Source: JAHFUI01 sp041485905
Lineage (GTDB): Bacteria > Acidobacteriota > Vicinamibacteria > Vicinamibacterales > CAVVIG01
Direction of reading: 5' to 3'
Length of the DNA stretch: 25,603 nt
Assembly: GCA_041485905.1 (NCBI GenBank)
Contig: JBGPKK010000054.1
Span: 1 to 25,603, forward strand
The number at the start of each line of letters is the position of its first letter. Position 1 is the first letter of the stretch. The notes under the pieces were generated by a model. That model was given only the letters and a program-made list of their open reading frames with translations, did no database searches and was not told the DNA's origin. The position numbers and the translations under genes are program-made. Positions 14,076 through 20,988 of the stretch are shown here, piece by piece.

Positions 14076-14781
14076 ACGGGATGACGCGCCAGCGCACCCG
14101 CCGCTGATAGCGCAGGTATTCGTCGCCGAACACGGCGCCGAGCGCGCGCTCCTCCCACGGAATGGCGATCGCCAAATACGCGGTCGTGATCGCGGCGAAC
14201 GCGAGGCGATCGCCGGTCATGAGCGCCGGCCCGAAGACGACAAGGATCCATCCGAGATAGAGCGGGTGCCGCACGAGGCGATATGGCCCCGCCACGTGCA
14301 GCCCGGCGCCGTTGGCGGGGCCTGGCGTCGTTGATGTCGTTGATTTAAGGGAGACCTGACGGATTCCGGCAAGCTCGAGTGCGTCGATCGTCTTGACCGA
14401 CCGGGCGATCAACGACACGCCCAGCAGCTGCGCGAACGCGTGCACGAGGCTGAGCCATCCACCGTGACGGTACACGCTGCCGCCGACCGGCTGCCAGGAT
14501 GCGCACACCGCGATGAAGAGCAGGCTCGCCGTCCAGACGTAGACCGATCGCAGCATCCGATCCGGCACCAGTCGTGAGAGCCGGTCCTTTACTCGCGGTC
14601 GCGCGAACACGCTGTGATGCACGGCAAACATGCTGAAGACAAGCGTATCGAACACGAGCGCCTCGCCGTCTGGCGCGTGCGGGATCGACCAGCGGATGAT
14701 GAACACGTACGCGCAATAGCCGAGCGAGGCGACGAATACGGCGCCGCCCAGCCACGCGAACAGACGCTCAAATTTGATCAT
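14065..14781 (-). CDS. Membrane methyltransferase (ICMT/PEMT/NnrU-like)
   Basis: This 238-residue polytopic membrane protein has about six hydrophobic segments. It carries the SAM-binding signature of the isoprenylcysteine/phospholipid methyltransferase group: 'GPYRLVRHPLYLGW' at 165-178, followed by 'IPWEERALGAVFGDEYLRYQRRVRW'. A Ser/Thr-rich linker (about 144-152) is encoded by a 9-bp tandem duplication (14327-14335, 14336-14344). ATG 14781 lies inside the word repeat shared with the ketosynthase upstream region. It is divergent from the ketosynthase, with a 99-nt gap. Carboxyl or O-methylation of a lipid-like product is an inference from context. Confidence 0.8.
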   Translation of the reverse strand: MIKFERLFAWLGGAVFVASLGYCAYVFIIRWSIPHAPDGEALVFDTLVFSMFAVHHSVFARPRVKDRLSRLVPDRMLRSVYVWTASLLFIAVCASWQPVGGSVYRHGGWLSLVHAFAQLLGVSLIARSVKTIDALELAGIRQVSLKSTTSTTPGPANGAGLHVAGPYRLVRHPLYLGWILVVFGPALMTGDRLAFAAITTAYLAIAIPWEERALGAVFGDEYLRYQRRVRWRVIPFIY

Positions 14782-14866
14782 CTGGTTATCTCGTTATTTG
14801 GTTACTTTGGTCCCTCGAAATCTGAACAATCAATAACCAGACAACCAGATGACAAGATGACCAGAT
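14779..14866. repeat. Short-word inverted spacer, CATCTGGT type (copy 1)
   Basis: The divergent gap has a left arm of CATCTGGT/TATCTCGT/TATTTGGT words (14779-14804). The right arm (about 14830-14866) holds the inverted words (CAATAACCAG, ACAACCAGATGACAAG, ATGACCAGAT). Most mismatches are transitions that would still pair as G-U in RNA. The methyltransferase start codon is inside the left arm, and the ketosynthase -10 box begins at the end of the right arm. Confidence 0.75.
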
Positions 14867-14871
14867 AGTAT
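14866..14871 (+). promoter_or_regulatory. Candidate -10 box of the ketosynthase gene
   Basis: TAGTAT ends 9 nt before ATG 14881. The bases between (AGGTTCCTC) do not offer a usable Shine-Dalgarno. No clear -35 is seen. The layout is the same as at 13716-13731. Confidence 0.4.
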
Positions 14872-14880
14872 AGGTTCCTC

Positions 14881-16155
14881 ATGCGCCATAGCGGCAAGCC
14901 GCGGGTCGTCATCACCGGCATCGGCGTCGTCTCGCCGTTCGGCGTGGGCCGCGAGCGTTTCTGGGATCATGTCAGCCGGGGCTGCAGCGGCACCCGCGCG
15001 ATCACGGAATTCGACGCCTCGGAATTCGCCTGCCGCGTGGCGGCGCCCGTCTCGCACGTCACGATCGACGATGTCCCGCCGATCGAGGGCGACGACATCT
15101 GGGACGCCGACTACCGCGCCGACCCCAAGCGCTACTCGCGTGCGGCGCTGGTCGGCGTGATCGCCGCGCGCGAGGCGTGGATCGACGCGGGCCTGCGCAT
15201 CAACGAGCCCAACGCCGGCGTCGTGATCGGGAGCGGAGGCGGCGGCATCGACGTCGGCGAGCGGCAGTACTACGACTTCTTCGTCGAGCGCGGCCGCAAG
15301 GTCACGCCGTATGCCATTCCCGTCTCGATCGTCGGCATGATCTCGAGCGAGATCTCGATCTCCCTCCGGCTGCGCGGTATCAGCCATGTCCTGTCGTGCG
15401 GATGCACGAGCTCGACGGACGCGATCGGCTACGCGGCGGCGCTGATTCGATCGGGCGAAGCCGAGGTGCTGTTGTCCGGCGGGTCTGATGCGTGCGTCAC
15501 CCCAGGCATGATCTTCGGCTTCTCGCGGATGAAGGTCGTGTCGATGGCCTACAACGACACGCCGGCCGCCGCTTCGCGGCCCTTCGATCGCACCCGCGAC
15601 GGGTTCGTCCTGGGCGAGGGCGCGTGGATGGTCGTCCTCGAGCGCGAGGACCGCGCGCGTGCGCGCGGCGCCTCCATCTATGCGTCGATCGACGGCTACG
15701 GATCGACGTGCGATGCCTACCACCGCGTGCAGATGGCGCCGGACGGCGAGGAGATTGTCCGCGCCATGACGCTGGCGATCGAACGTTCGGGCCGGCCACG
15801 GGAAGAGATCGGCTACGTCAATTACCACGGCACGTCCACATTGTTGAACGACGCCGTCGAGTCGCGATGCGTCCGGCAGGTGTTCGGCGATCATGCCGAG
15901 CGCCTTGCTGGTTCCTCAGTCAAGTCCATGATCGGTCACCCGCAGGGCGCCAGCGGAGCGGCCGGCATCGTCACGGCGGCGCTGGCCATGGCTCGCCGGC
16001 TGCTGCCGCCGACGATCAACCTCCACGACCCCGATCCGGCATGCGATCTGGATTTCGTGCCCAATCACGGACGCGCCGCCGATGTCGAAGCCGCGCTCTG
16101 TAACTGCCTCGGATTCGGGTCGAAGAACAGCGCGCTGGTGATCGGACGGGTCTGA
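14881..16155 (+). CDS. Beta-ketoacyl-[acyl-carrier-protein] synthase (FabF-like)
   Basis: This 424-residue thiolase-fold enzyme performs decarboxylating Claisen condensation of acyl and malonyl units. The full active set is present: nucleophile C175 in 'LSCGCTSSTDAIGYA', H316 in 'NYHGTSTLLND', K348 and H353 in 'SSVKSMIGHPQGASGA'. The C-terminal 'NCLGFGSKNSALVIGRV' is typical. The nucleophile neighbourhood, GCTSSTDA instead of ACATGAHA, departs from housekeeping FabF and suggests a specialised substrate. No acyl carrier protein or ketoreductase is adjacent, so it is unlikely to be the main fatty acid gene. It is followed by a flavoprotein and is divergent from a membrane methyltransferase. Confidence 0.9.
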   Translation: MRHSGKPRVVITGIGVVSPFGVGRERFWDHVSRGCSGTRAITEFDASEFACRVAAPVSHVTIDDVPPIEGDDIWDADYRADPKRYSRAALVGVIAAREAWIDAGLRINEPNAGVVIGSGGGGIDVGERQYYDFFVERGRKVTPYAIPVSIVGMISSEISISLRLRGISHVLSCGCTSSTDAIGYAAALIRSGEAEVLLSGGSDACVTPGMIFGFSRMKVVSMAYNDTPAAASRPFDRTRDGFVLGEGAWMVVLEREDRARARGASIYASIDGYGSTCDAYHRVQMAPDGEEIVRAMTLAIERSGRPREEIGYVNYHGTSTLLNDAVESRCVRQVFGDHAERLAGSSVKSMIGHPQGASGAAGIVTAALAMARRLLPPTINLHDPDPACDLDFVPNHGRAADVEAALCNCLGFGSKNSALVIGRV

Positions 16156-16167
16156 GATCAGGAATTG

Positions 16168-16262
16168 GATCATCTGGTCATCTGGTCATCTGGTCATCTC
16201 GTCATTGATTGGCCAATCTGACAACCAATGACCAGATGACGAGATGACCAGATGACCAAATG
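16168..16262. repeat. Short-word inverted spacer, CATCTGGT type (copy 2)
   Basis: Three tandem CATCTGGT copies start at 16171. GGTCATCTGGTCATCTCGTC (16184-16203) pairs perfectly over 20 bp with its reverse complement at 16238-16257. GATTGG/CCAAT elements form the inner part. The flavoprotein ATG (16260) lies at the outer base of this stem. The words are the same as in copy 1 on the other side of the ketosynthase. Confidence 0.85.
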
Positions 16263-17405
16263 GACGATGTAGTCATTATCGGCGCCGGCCCGGCGGGCTC
16301 CGTGGCCGCAACGGTGCTGGCGCGCGCGGGCGCACGTGTGCGGCTGCTCGATCGCGCGGCCTTTCCTCGAGACAAGCTGTGCGGCGACACCGTCAATCCC
16401 GGGACGCTCGCCACACTGCGGCGTCTGGGACTCTCGACGCTGATTGAAGATCGCGGCCTGCGGGTGGACGGGATGCGCGTCACGGGCCCAGGCGGCGTCG
16501 CGATCGAAGGACGGTATCCGGAGGGCATCTCCGGCCGTGCGCTGCTGCGCCGCGATCTGGATTGGTCACTGCTGCAGCGGGCCCTCGACGCGGGGGCCCA
16601 GTTCGAGCCGTCCACTGCCGTCCGATGCGCGATCGTCGACGAATCGGGCGGCCAGCGGTCCGTTGGTGGCGTCGTCATCGCGATGAACGGACGGGAGCGC
16701 GAGCTGCGCGCCCGGGTGACGCTTGCCGCGGACGGACGGCGATCGACGCTGGCGTTTGCGCTCGGGCTCGCACGGCATCCCGCCCGGCCGAGACGCTGGG
16801 CGATCGGCGCGTATTACGAGAACGCACGCGGCCTGTCGTCGCTTGGCGAGATGCACGTCCGGCACGATCGGTATATCGGGGTCGCGCCGGTCCCGGGCGG
16901 GCTCGCGAACGTGTGTCTGGTCGCCGAAAAAGGGCTCGCGAGTCGTTTTGACGCATCGCTGTTGACGGCGTTGCTCGCCGCCGATCCCATCCTGCGCGAC
17001 CGGTTCGCCGACGCGCGGCTGGTGCAGGCGCCAGTCGTGCTGGGGCCGCTCGCCGTCGAGGTCAGCGCGGCCGACATTCGCGGGCTGCTTCTCGCCGGTG
17101 ATGCCGCAGGATTCATCGATCCCATGACCGGCGATGGACTACGGTTTGCCGTCGAGGGAGGTGCTCTGGCCGCCGACGCCGCGCTGGAGTCTCTAGCTGG
17201 CGGGTGGACCGGCGTCCACGAGCGGCTCGCCAGCGCGCGCGTGCGTCAGTTTGGGGCGAAGTGGCGATTCAACCGCGCGTTGCGGGCATTAGTCGCGTCC
17301 CCGAGGGGCATCGATGCCGCCAACATCGGCGCCCGCCTGGCACCCGGCCTCCTGCGGCGCGTCATCGCGACCGCGGGCGACTGCGGCATTGCCTCCCGCA
17401 CGTAG
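16260..17405 (+). CDS. FAD-dependent oxidoreductase, geranylgeranyl reductase family
   Basis: This 381-residue flavoprotein has the dinucleotide-binding GxGxxG at residues 8-13 ('VIIGAGPAGSVAATVLARAG'), then 'FPRDKLCGDTVNPGTLATL'. The second FAD motif is 'GLLLAGDAAGFIDPMTGDGLRFAVEGG'. This layout belongs to the geranylgeranyl reductase/UbiH-like group that hydrogenates isoprenoid or polyene chains or hydroxylates aromatic rings. ATG 16260 sits in the word-repeat hairpin with no Shine-Dalgarno. It is 104 nt after the ketosynthase and in the same direction, so joint action on one product is plausible. Substrate is unknown. Confidence 0.88.
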   Translation: MDDVVIIGAGPAGSVAATVLARAGARVRLLDRAAFPRDKLCGDTVNPGTLATLRRLGLSTLIEDRGLRVDGMRVTGPGGVAIEGRYPEGISGRALLRRDLDWSLLQRALDAGAQFEPSTAVRCAIVDESGGQRSVGGVVIAMNGRERELRARVTLAADGRRSTLAFALGLARHPARPRRWAIGAYYENARGLSSLGEMHVRHDRYIGVAPVPGGLANVCLVAEKGLASRFDASLLTALLAADPILRDRFADARLVQAPVVLGPLAVEVSAADIRGLLLAGDAAGFIDPMTGDGLRFAVEGGALAADAALESLAGGWTGVHERLASARVRQFGAKWRFNRALRALVASPRGIDAANIGARLAPGLLRRVIATAGDCGIASRT

Positions 17406-17413
17406 TCCGTCGT

Positions 17414-17456
17414 GTCCGGCTTTCGCCGGACCTGGCGGGTCCGCCTGAAGGCGGAC
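17414..17456. repeat. Twin hairpins after the flavoprotein
   Basis: GTCCGGC-TTTC-GCCGGAC (17414-17431) is followed 7 nt later by GTCCGCC-TGAA-GGCGGAC (17439-17456). Both stems are 7 bp, perfect, with 4-nt loops. They may terminate the ketosynthase/flavoprotein transcript, although no T tract follows. A related element lies at 13687-13704. Confidence 0.7.
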
Positions 17457-17498
17457 GCTACATACAAGATCCCCTACAATACGCGTCCAGGTGCTCCC

Positions 17499-18557
17499 AT
17501 GAAAATTGCGAACGTCTGCGCCACCTTCCTGGCTCTTGGAGCGGCGATTGCGTGCAATCAGCCGCCGGCTGCTCCGCCGTTACCGCTCGTCCGGGTGTAC
17601 GTCACAAACGAAGCGTCTGGCGACATCAGCGTCATCGACCCGGCGACACAGATGGTCGTTGCGACGGTAAAGGTCGGCAAGCGCCCGCGCGGCATCAAGG
17701 TCAGTCCCGACCGGAAACCGCTGTACATCGCCCTGAGTGGCTCACCCAACGCGCCTCCCGGCGTCGACGAAAAGACTCTGCCGCCGCCCGATCGTACGGC
17801 CGACGGCATCGGTGAAGTCGACACCGCCACCAATCGGCTCGTCCGCGTCATTCACGCCGGCAACGATCCGGAGCAGCTCGACGTGAGCAGCGACGGCACC
17901 CGGTTGTACGTCGCCAACGAAGACACCGCCCAGGTCAGCGTCGTCGACCTGAAGTCCGGCAATGTGATTGCGACGGCGAAGGTCGGCGACGAGCCTGAAG
18001 GCGTGGCGATCAGGCCGGATGGCCGCGTCGTGTACGTGACCAGCGAAGGTGACGGCGACGTCGCGGCGATCGACACGGCGACCAACGCCGTCCTCAAGCG
18101 AATTCCCGTCGGCCATCGGCCGCGCGGGATCGGCTTCCTGCCCGACGGATCGCGCGCGTTTGTCACGCTGGAAAACGACGGCGCGGTCGCCGTAATCGAC
18201 AGCGTGCGCCACGAATTCCTTCAGCTCGTTCAGCTCGGCGACGCGACCGCGACGCCTCGTCCCCGCCCGATGGGTATTGCGGTGCGGCCGGATGGATCGA
18301 TGATTTACGTCACCACCGGCTCGTTCCGCAGGCTGTTCTTTCTCGACCCGGTCAGGAATCAGCCGGCCGGATCGCTTGAGGTCGGACCGCGACCGTGGGG
18401 CGTGGGATTGATGCCCGATGGGCGCACGCTGTACACGGCCAACGGACCGTCGAACGATGTGTCGGTCGTCGACCTGATGTCTCAGCAGGTCGTGAAGAAA
18501 ATTCCGGTGGGTCAACGGCCGTGGGGCGTCGCCGTGCTCACTCCTTCGTCTCGATAA
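17499..18557 (+). CDS. YVTN beta-propeller repeat lipoprotein
   Basis: This 352-residue exported protein is built of about seven YVTN/WD40-like blades with the pattern 'RLYVANEDTAQVSVVDLKSG', 'VVYVTSEGDGDVAAIDTATN', 'TLYTANGPSNDVSVVDLMSQ', each ending near 'IPVGHRPRGI'. The N-terminus 'MKIANVCATFLALGAAIACNQ' looks like a lipoprotein signal with Cys at position 19 as acceptor. ATG 17499 is the start that gives this signal; the frame extends upstream through the twin hairpins, which is not coding. TACAAT at 17475-17480 could be its -10. Such propellers occur as surface or periplasmic binding scaffolds; the ligand is unknown. Confidence 0.85.
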   Translation: MKIANVCATFLALGAAIACNQPPAAPPLPLVRVYVTNEASGDISVIDPATQMVVATVKVGKRPRGIKVSPDRKPLYIALSGSPNAPPGVDEKTLPPPDRTADGIGEVDTATNRLVRVIHAGNDPEQLDVSSDGTRLYVANEDTAQVSVVDLKSGNVIATAKVGDEPEGVAIRPDGRVVYVTSEGDGDVAAIDTATNAVLKRIPVGHRPRGIGFLPDGSRAFVTLENDGAVAVIDSVRHEFLQLVQLGDATATPRPRPMGIAVRPDGSMIYVTTGSFRRLFFLDPVRNQPAGSLEVGPRPWGVGLMPDGRTLYTANGPSNDVSVVDLMSQQVVKKIPVGQRPWGVAVLTPSSR

Positions 18558-18560
18558 GCC

Positions 18561-19214
18561 ATGCCCGCACACGCAGTACTGACCACGGTCGCCAATCAGC
18601 CGGGGATGCTCTTCGCCCTCACGGGCGTCCTTGCGAGCCACCACGCCAACGTCAGCTCGGTCGACATCATCCCGCGCGACGATCAACACGCGGAAATCTA
18701 CCTGGAGTTCACCTCCGACGCCGCCATCGAGACCATCGTGGGCGATCTGCGGCAGGTGGCCGGCGTCTCGCGCGTCGAGACGACGCCGTCGTTCACCAAG
18801 ATCTACGGCAAACGCATCATCATCATGGGCGGCGGCGCGCAGGTCGGGCAGGTCGCATTGGGGGCGATCACCGAGGCCGATCGCCACAACATCCGGGGCG
18901 AGCGCATTTCGGTCGACACGATCCCGCTGGTCGGCGAAGAGGCGCTCGCCGGCGCGGTCCGCGCGGTCGTGCGGCTGCCGCGCGTGCGGCTGCTCGTCCT
19001 CGCCGGTTCGCTGATGGGCGGCGAGATCACGGCAGCGGTCGAGGAAGTTCGAGAAAAAGGCCTCATCGTGATCTCGCTGAACATGGCGGGCAGCGTGCCG
19101 GACGTTGTCGATCTGGTCGTGTCCGATCCGGTGCAGGCCGGCGTGATGGCCGTGATGGCGATCGCCGACACGGCGACGTTCAATATCGTCCGGCAGCAGA
19201 AGCGGCGGTATTGA
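18561..19214 (+). CDS. ACT domain protein with DUF5612-like C-terminus
   Basis: This 217-residue protein has an N-terminal ACT domain (about 1-75, 'HAVLTTVANQPGMLFALTGVLASHHANVSSVDII'), usually a sensor of amino acids or small ligands. The C-terminal domain begins at 'KIYGKRIIIMGGGAQVGQVALGAITEADRHNIRGERIS'. It contains 'VLAGSLMGGEITAAVEEV' and 'LNMAGSVPDVVDLVVSDPVQAGVMAVMAIADTA', which I associate with the DUF5612 family known mainly from archaea. No enzyme function is assigned. It starts 3 nt after the YVTN gene stop and is probably cotranscribed with it. It ends 1 nt before the convergent neighbour. Confidence 0.75.
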   Translation: MPAHAVLTTVANQPGMLFALTGVLASHHANVSSVDIIPRDDQHAEIYLEFTSDAAIETIVGDLRQVAGVSRVETTPSFTKIYGKRIIIMGGGAQVGQVALGAITEADRHNIRGERISVDTIPLVGEEALAGAVRAVVRLPRVRLLVLAGSLMGGEITAAVEEVREKGLIVISLNMAGSVPDVVDLVVSDPVQAGVMAVMAIADTATFNIVRQQKRRY

Positions 19215-19215
19215 G

Positions 19216-20379
19216 TTACATCCCTGCCGCTCGCGTGCACCCGTCGACGAGCACCTTCTTCACGCGGTCTTTGCGGCTGATCAGCGTGTAGAACTCCTCG
19301 AGGTATTTCTTCGCGTCCCGGCGGTATCCGGCATCCAGATCGGCCAGCGAGTCATAGAGCGCCATCACTTCGCTCTTTTTCGCGCGGAACCTTTCCAGGA
19401 GCGGCTCCAGATCCGCTTCGGTGCGACAGGGCCCTCGATACAATCGTTCGCGCACCGACGCGATGCCGAGCCGTTTATCGGCAAGCGCGTACCGCGCGTC
19501 GACGAGCCCCGCAAGGTCGAAGTCGTACGGCACCGTGCGGAGCGTGCGCGCCTGATCCTGCACGAGCCGGACGTTGTGCAGCCTGACGATGGAGTAGTCG
19601 GTGTTGGCGATCATGTACTCGAACAGCGTCGCCAACATGAGCGACTCCTGCTCCAGTTCCTTGAACGAGGCGTTGGGGAGCGCGGCGATGCGTCCGTCCA
19701 TGCGTCGCGCGACGTCGTCATCGTCCTCGATGAACATGCCGTAGCGCGTGGTGAGCGGCTTGCCGCTGGCGGCGTCGACATAGGTCGCCTTTGCCAGCCG
19801 GGCTCGGAACGAGCCGGGCGTGAGCAGATTGTAGACTTTGTAGACGAGATACTCGCGCAGGATGTGTTGCTCGTAATCGTTGTTGTCTCTGCAGTGCGTC
19901 ACGAGCTTCAGCGCCTTCTGTCCATCGAACACGGTCCCGGTGGCGTCTTGCTTGTCGAATTCCACACGCAGCGGGACGAACGAGCAACTACTTGGCCGCA
20001 GGCGGAAGTGCCCGCGCGTGCCGAGGGTCACGGCCATCGGGAAGATCTTCCCGTTGTCACCCCTGACGACGAGAGTCGCCGGAAATCGCTTCGTGCTGTT
20101 CTCGTTGCGATCCTTGTTGACGGCGTTGAAATTCGCCGTGAGTGTGAACGTCAGCGGATCGGCGCTCTGAAACAGCCGCCGATGTTCGGCGTCAGCGTGG
20201 CGCTGTCGGATCACTTTGGCATCGGGCCACGGCTCGGCGAGCTTGAGGAGACCTTTCGCCGGCGCGCCGGCGGGAGCCTTGGCCTTCCCGGCCGCTTGCT
20301 GCGGCGCCGCTGCCTGGGCGGATCCGGTCCAGAACGCCACGAACGAGCCCAGTAGGAGCGGTGCAAGGATACGCGTCAT
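19216..20379 (-). CDS. Secreted CotH-like protein of unknown function
   Basis: This 387-residue exported protein begins with a signal peptide ('MTRILAPLLLGSFVAFWTGSAQA') from ATG 20379. The frame is open to 20487 but has no signal there. An Ala/Lys-rich segment follows. The core resembles a divergent CotH spore-coat kinase-like fold: 'LGTRGHFRL' (cf. RGN/GxRGxxS), 'KALKLVTHC', 'LREYLVYKVYNLLTPGSFRARLAKATYVD', 'RYGMFIEDDDDVARR', 'EYMIANTDYSIVRLHNVRL', 'VPYDFDLAGLVDARY'. The last two correspond to the catalytic N..D and DFD-like region. The homology is at motif level only. It is convergent with the ACT gene. Confidence 0.6.
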   Translation of the reverse strand: MTRILAPLLLGSFVAFWTGSAQAAAPQQAAGKAKAPAGAPAKGLLKLAEPWPDAKVIRQRHADAEHRRLFQSADPLTFTLTANFNAVNKDRNENSTKRFPATLVVRGDNGKIFPMAVTLGTRGHFRLRPSSCSFVPLRVEFDKQDATGTVFDGQKALKLVTHCRDNNDYEQHILREYLVYKVYNLLTPGSFRARLAKATYVDAASGKPLTTRYGMFIEDDDDVARRMDGRIAALPNASFKELEQESLMLATLFEYMIANTDYSIVRLHNVRLVQDQARTLRTVPYDFDLAGLVDARYALADKRLGIASVRERLYRGPCRTEADLEPLLERFRAKKSEVMALYDSLADLDAGYRRDAKKYLEEFYTLISRKDRVKKVLVDGCTRAAGM

Positions 20380-20513
20380 CTGTTCGGGGGGCTTCGTCGG
20401 CGATTGTATGCGAGCTGGCGGTGCGATGTGAGCCAAAAGAGGTAGAATCCGCCGGGTGGTCCGGAGCGGAATGCCGGGCAGCTTCAACGCTGGATTCCAT
20501 GTAGAGGTGCGAG

Positions 20514-20891
20514 ATGAAACGAATCATGTATCTGACCGCGGCGATGGTTCTGGCCCTCGGTATCGGCGGTGCGGCTGGTCAGGGTGCGGGTGCCGCAGTC
20601 GAGTCGTTCCACGGGAGCGTCAAGGCGGTCTCGGGTTCGTCCGTGACCGTTGAACGCGGCTCACTGAGCGGAACGTTCAGCATCGACGCGAAAACCCACG
20701 TCGCGGCCAAAGGGGCCACCGCGGCCACGAAGGAGGCCCAGAAGGCAGGCAAGCCCGGGTTGACCGTTCCCGACGCCGTGCACGTCGGCGATCAGGTCGT
20801 GATCAGGTTCCGCGAGATGAAGGGCACCATGCTGGCGACGGACATTCAGGTACGAAACCCGGGGACGGGGGCGCTGCAGCCCAAGAAATAG
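20514..20891 (+). CDS. Small secreted protein (DUF5666-like)
   Basis: This 125-residue exported protein has a signal peptide (about residues 1-27). It has one small beta-rich domain ('FHGSVKAVSGSSVTVERGSLSGTFSIDAKTHVAAKG' and 'VHVGDQVVIRFREMKGTMLATDIQV') like the OB-type DUF5666 modules. ATG 20514 has a good Shine-Dalgarno, GAGGTG at 20504-20509. TAGAAT at 20443-20448 may be its -10. Function is unknown. It is followed by a strong hairpin. Confidence 0.75.
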   Translation: MKRIMYLTAAMVLALGIGGAAGQGAGAAVESFHGSVKAVSGSSVTVERGSLSGTFSIDAKTHVAAKGATAATKEAQKAGKPGLTVPDAVHVGDQVVIRFREMKGTMLATDIQVRNPGTGALQPKK

Positions 20892-20905
20892 CCAGGCTCG
20901 GAGGC

Positions 20906-20946
20906 GTACTCGCGGGCGGCCCGACCTCCTGGCCGCCTGCGAGTAC
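20906..20946 (+). terminator. 16-bp hairpin after the small secreted protein
   Basis: The arm at 20906-20921 (GTACTCGCGGGCGGCC) pairs with 20931-20946 over 16 bp with a single G-T pair and a 9-nt loop. It begins 14 nt after the stop codon of the small secreted protein. The T tract of a classical intrinsic terminator is missing. Termination or mRNA protection is inferred from position. Confidence 0.6.
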
Positions 20947-20988
20947 TCTCGAACGACGACCTCTCCCCACCGGTCCCCTTCACGCCAT

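Noticed and set aside
16168..16262. CATCTGGT array as a CRISPR array
   Set aside because: Units are only 8 nt without spacers, and the array turns into its own inverted complement. There is no cas gene in the window.
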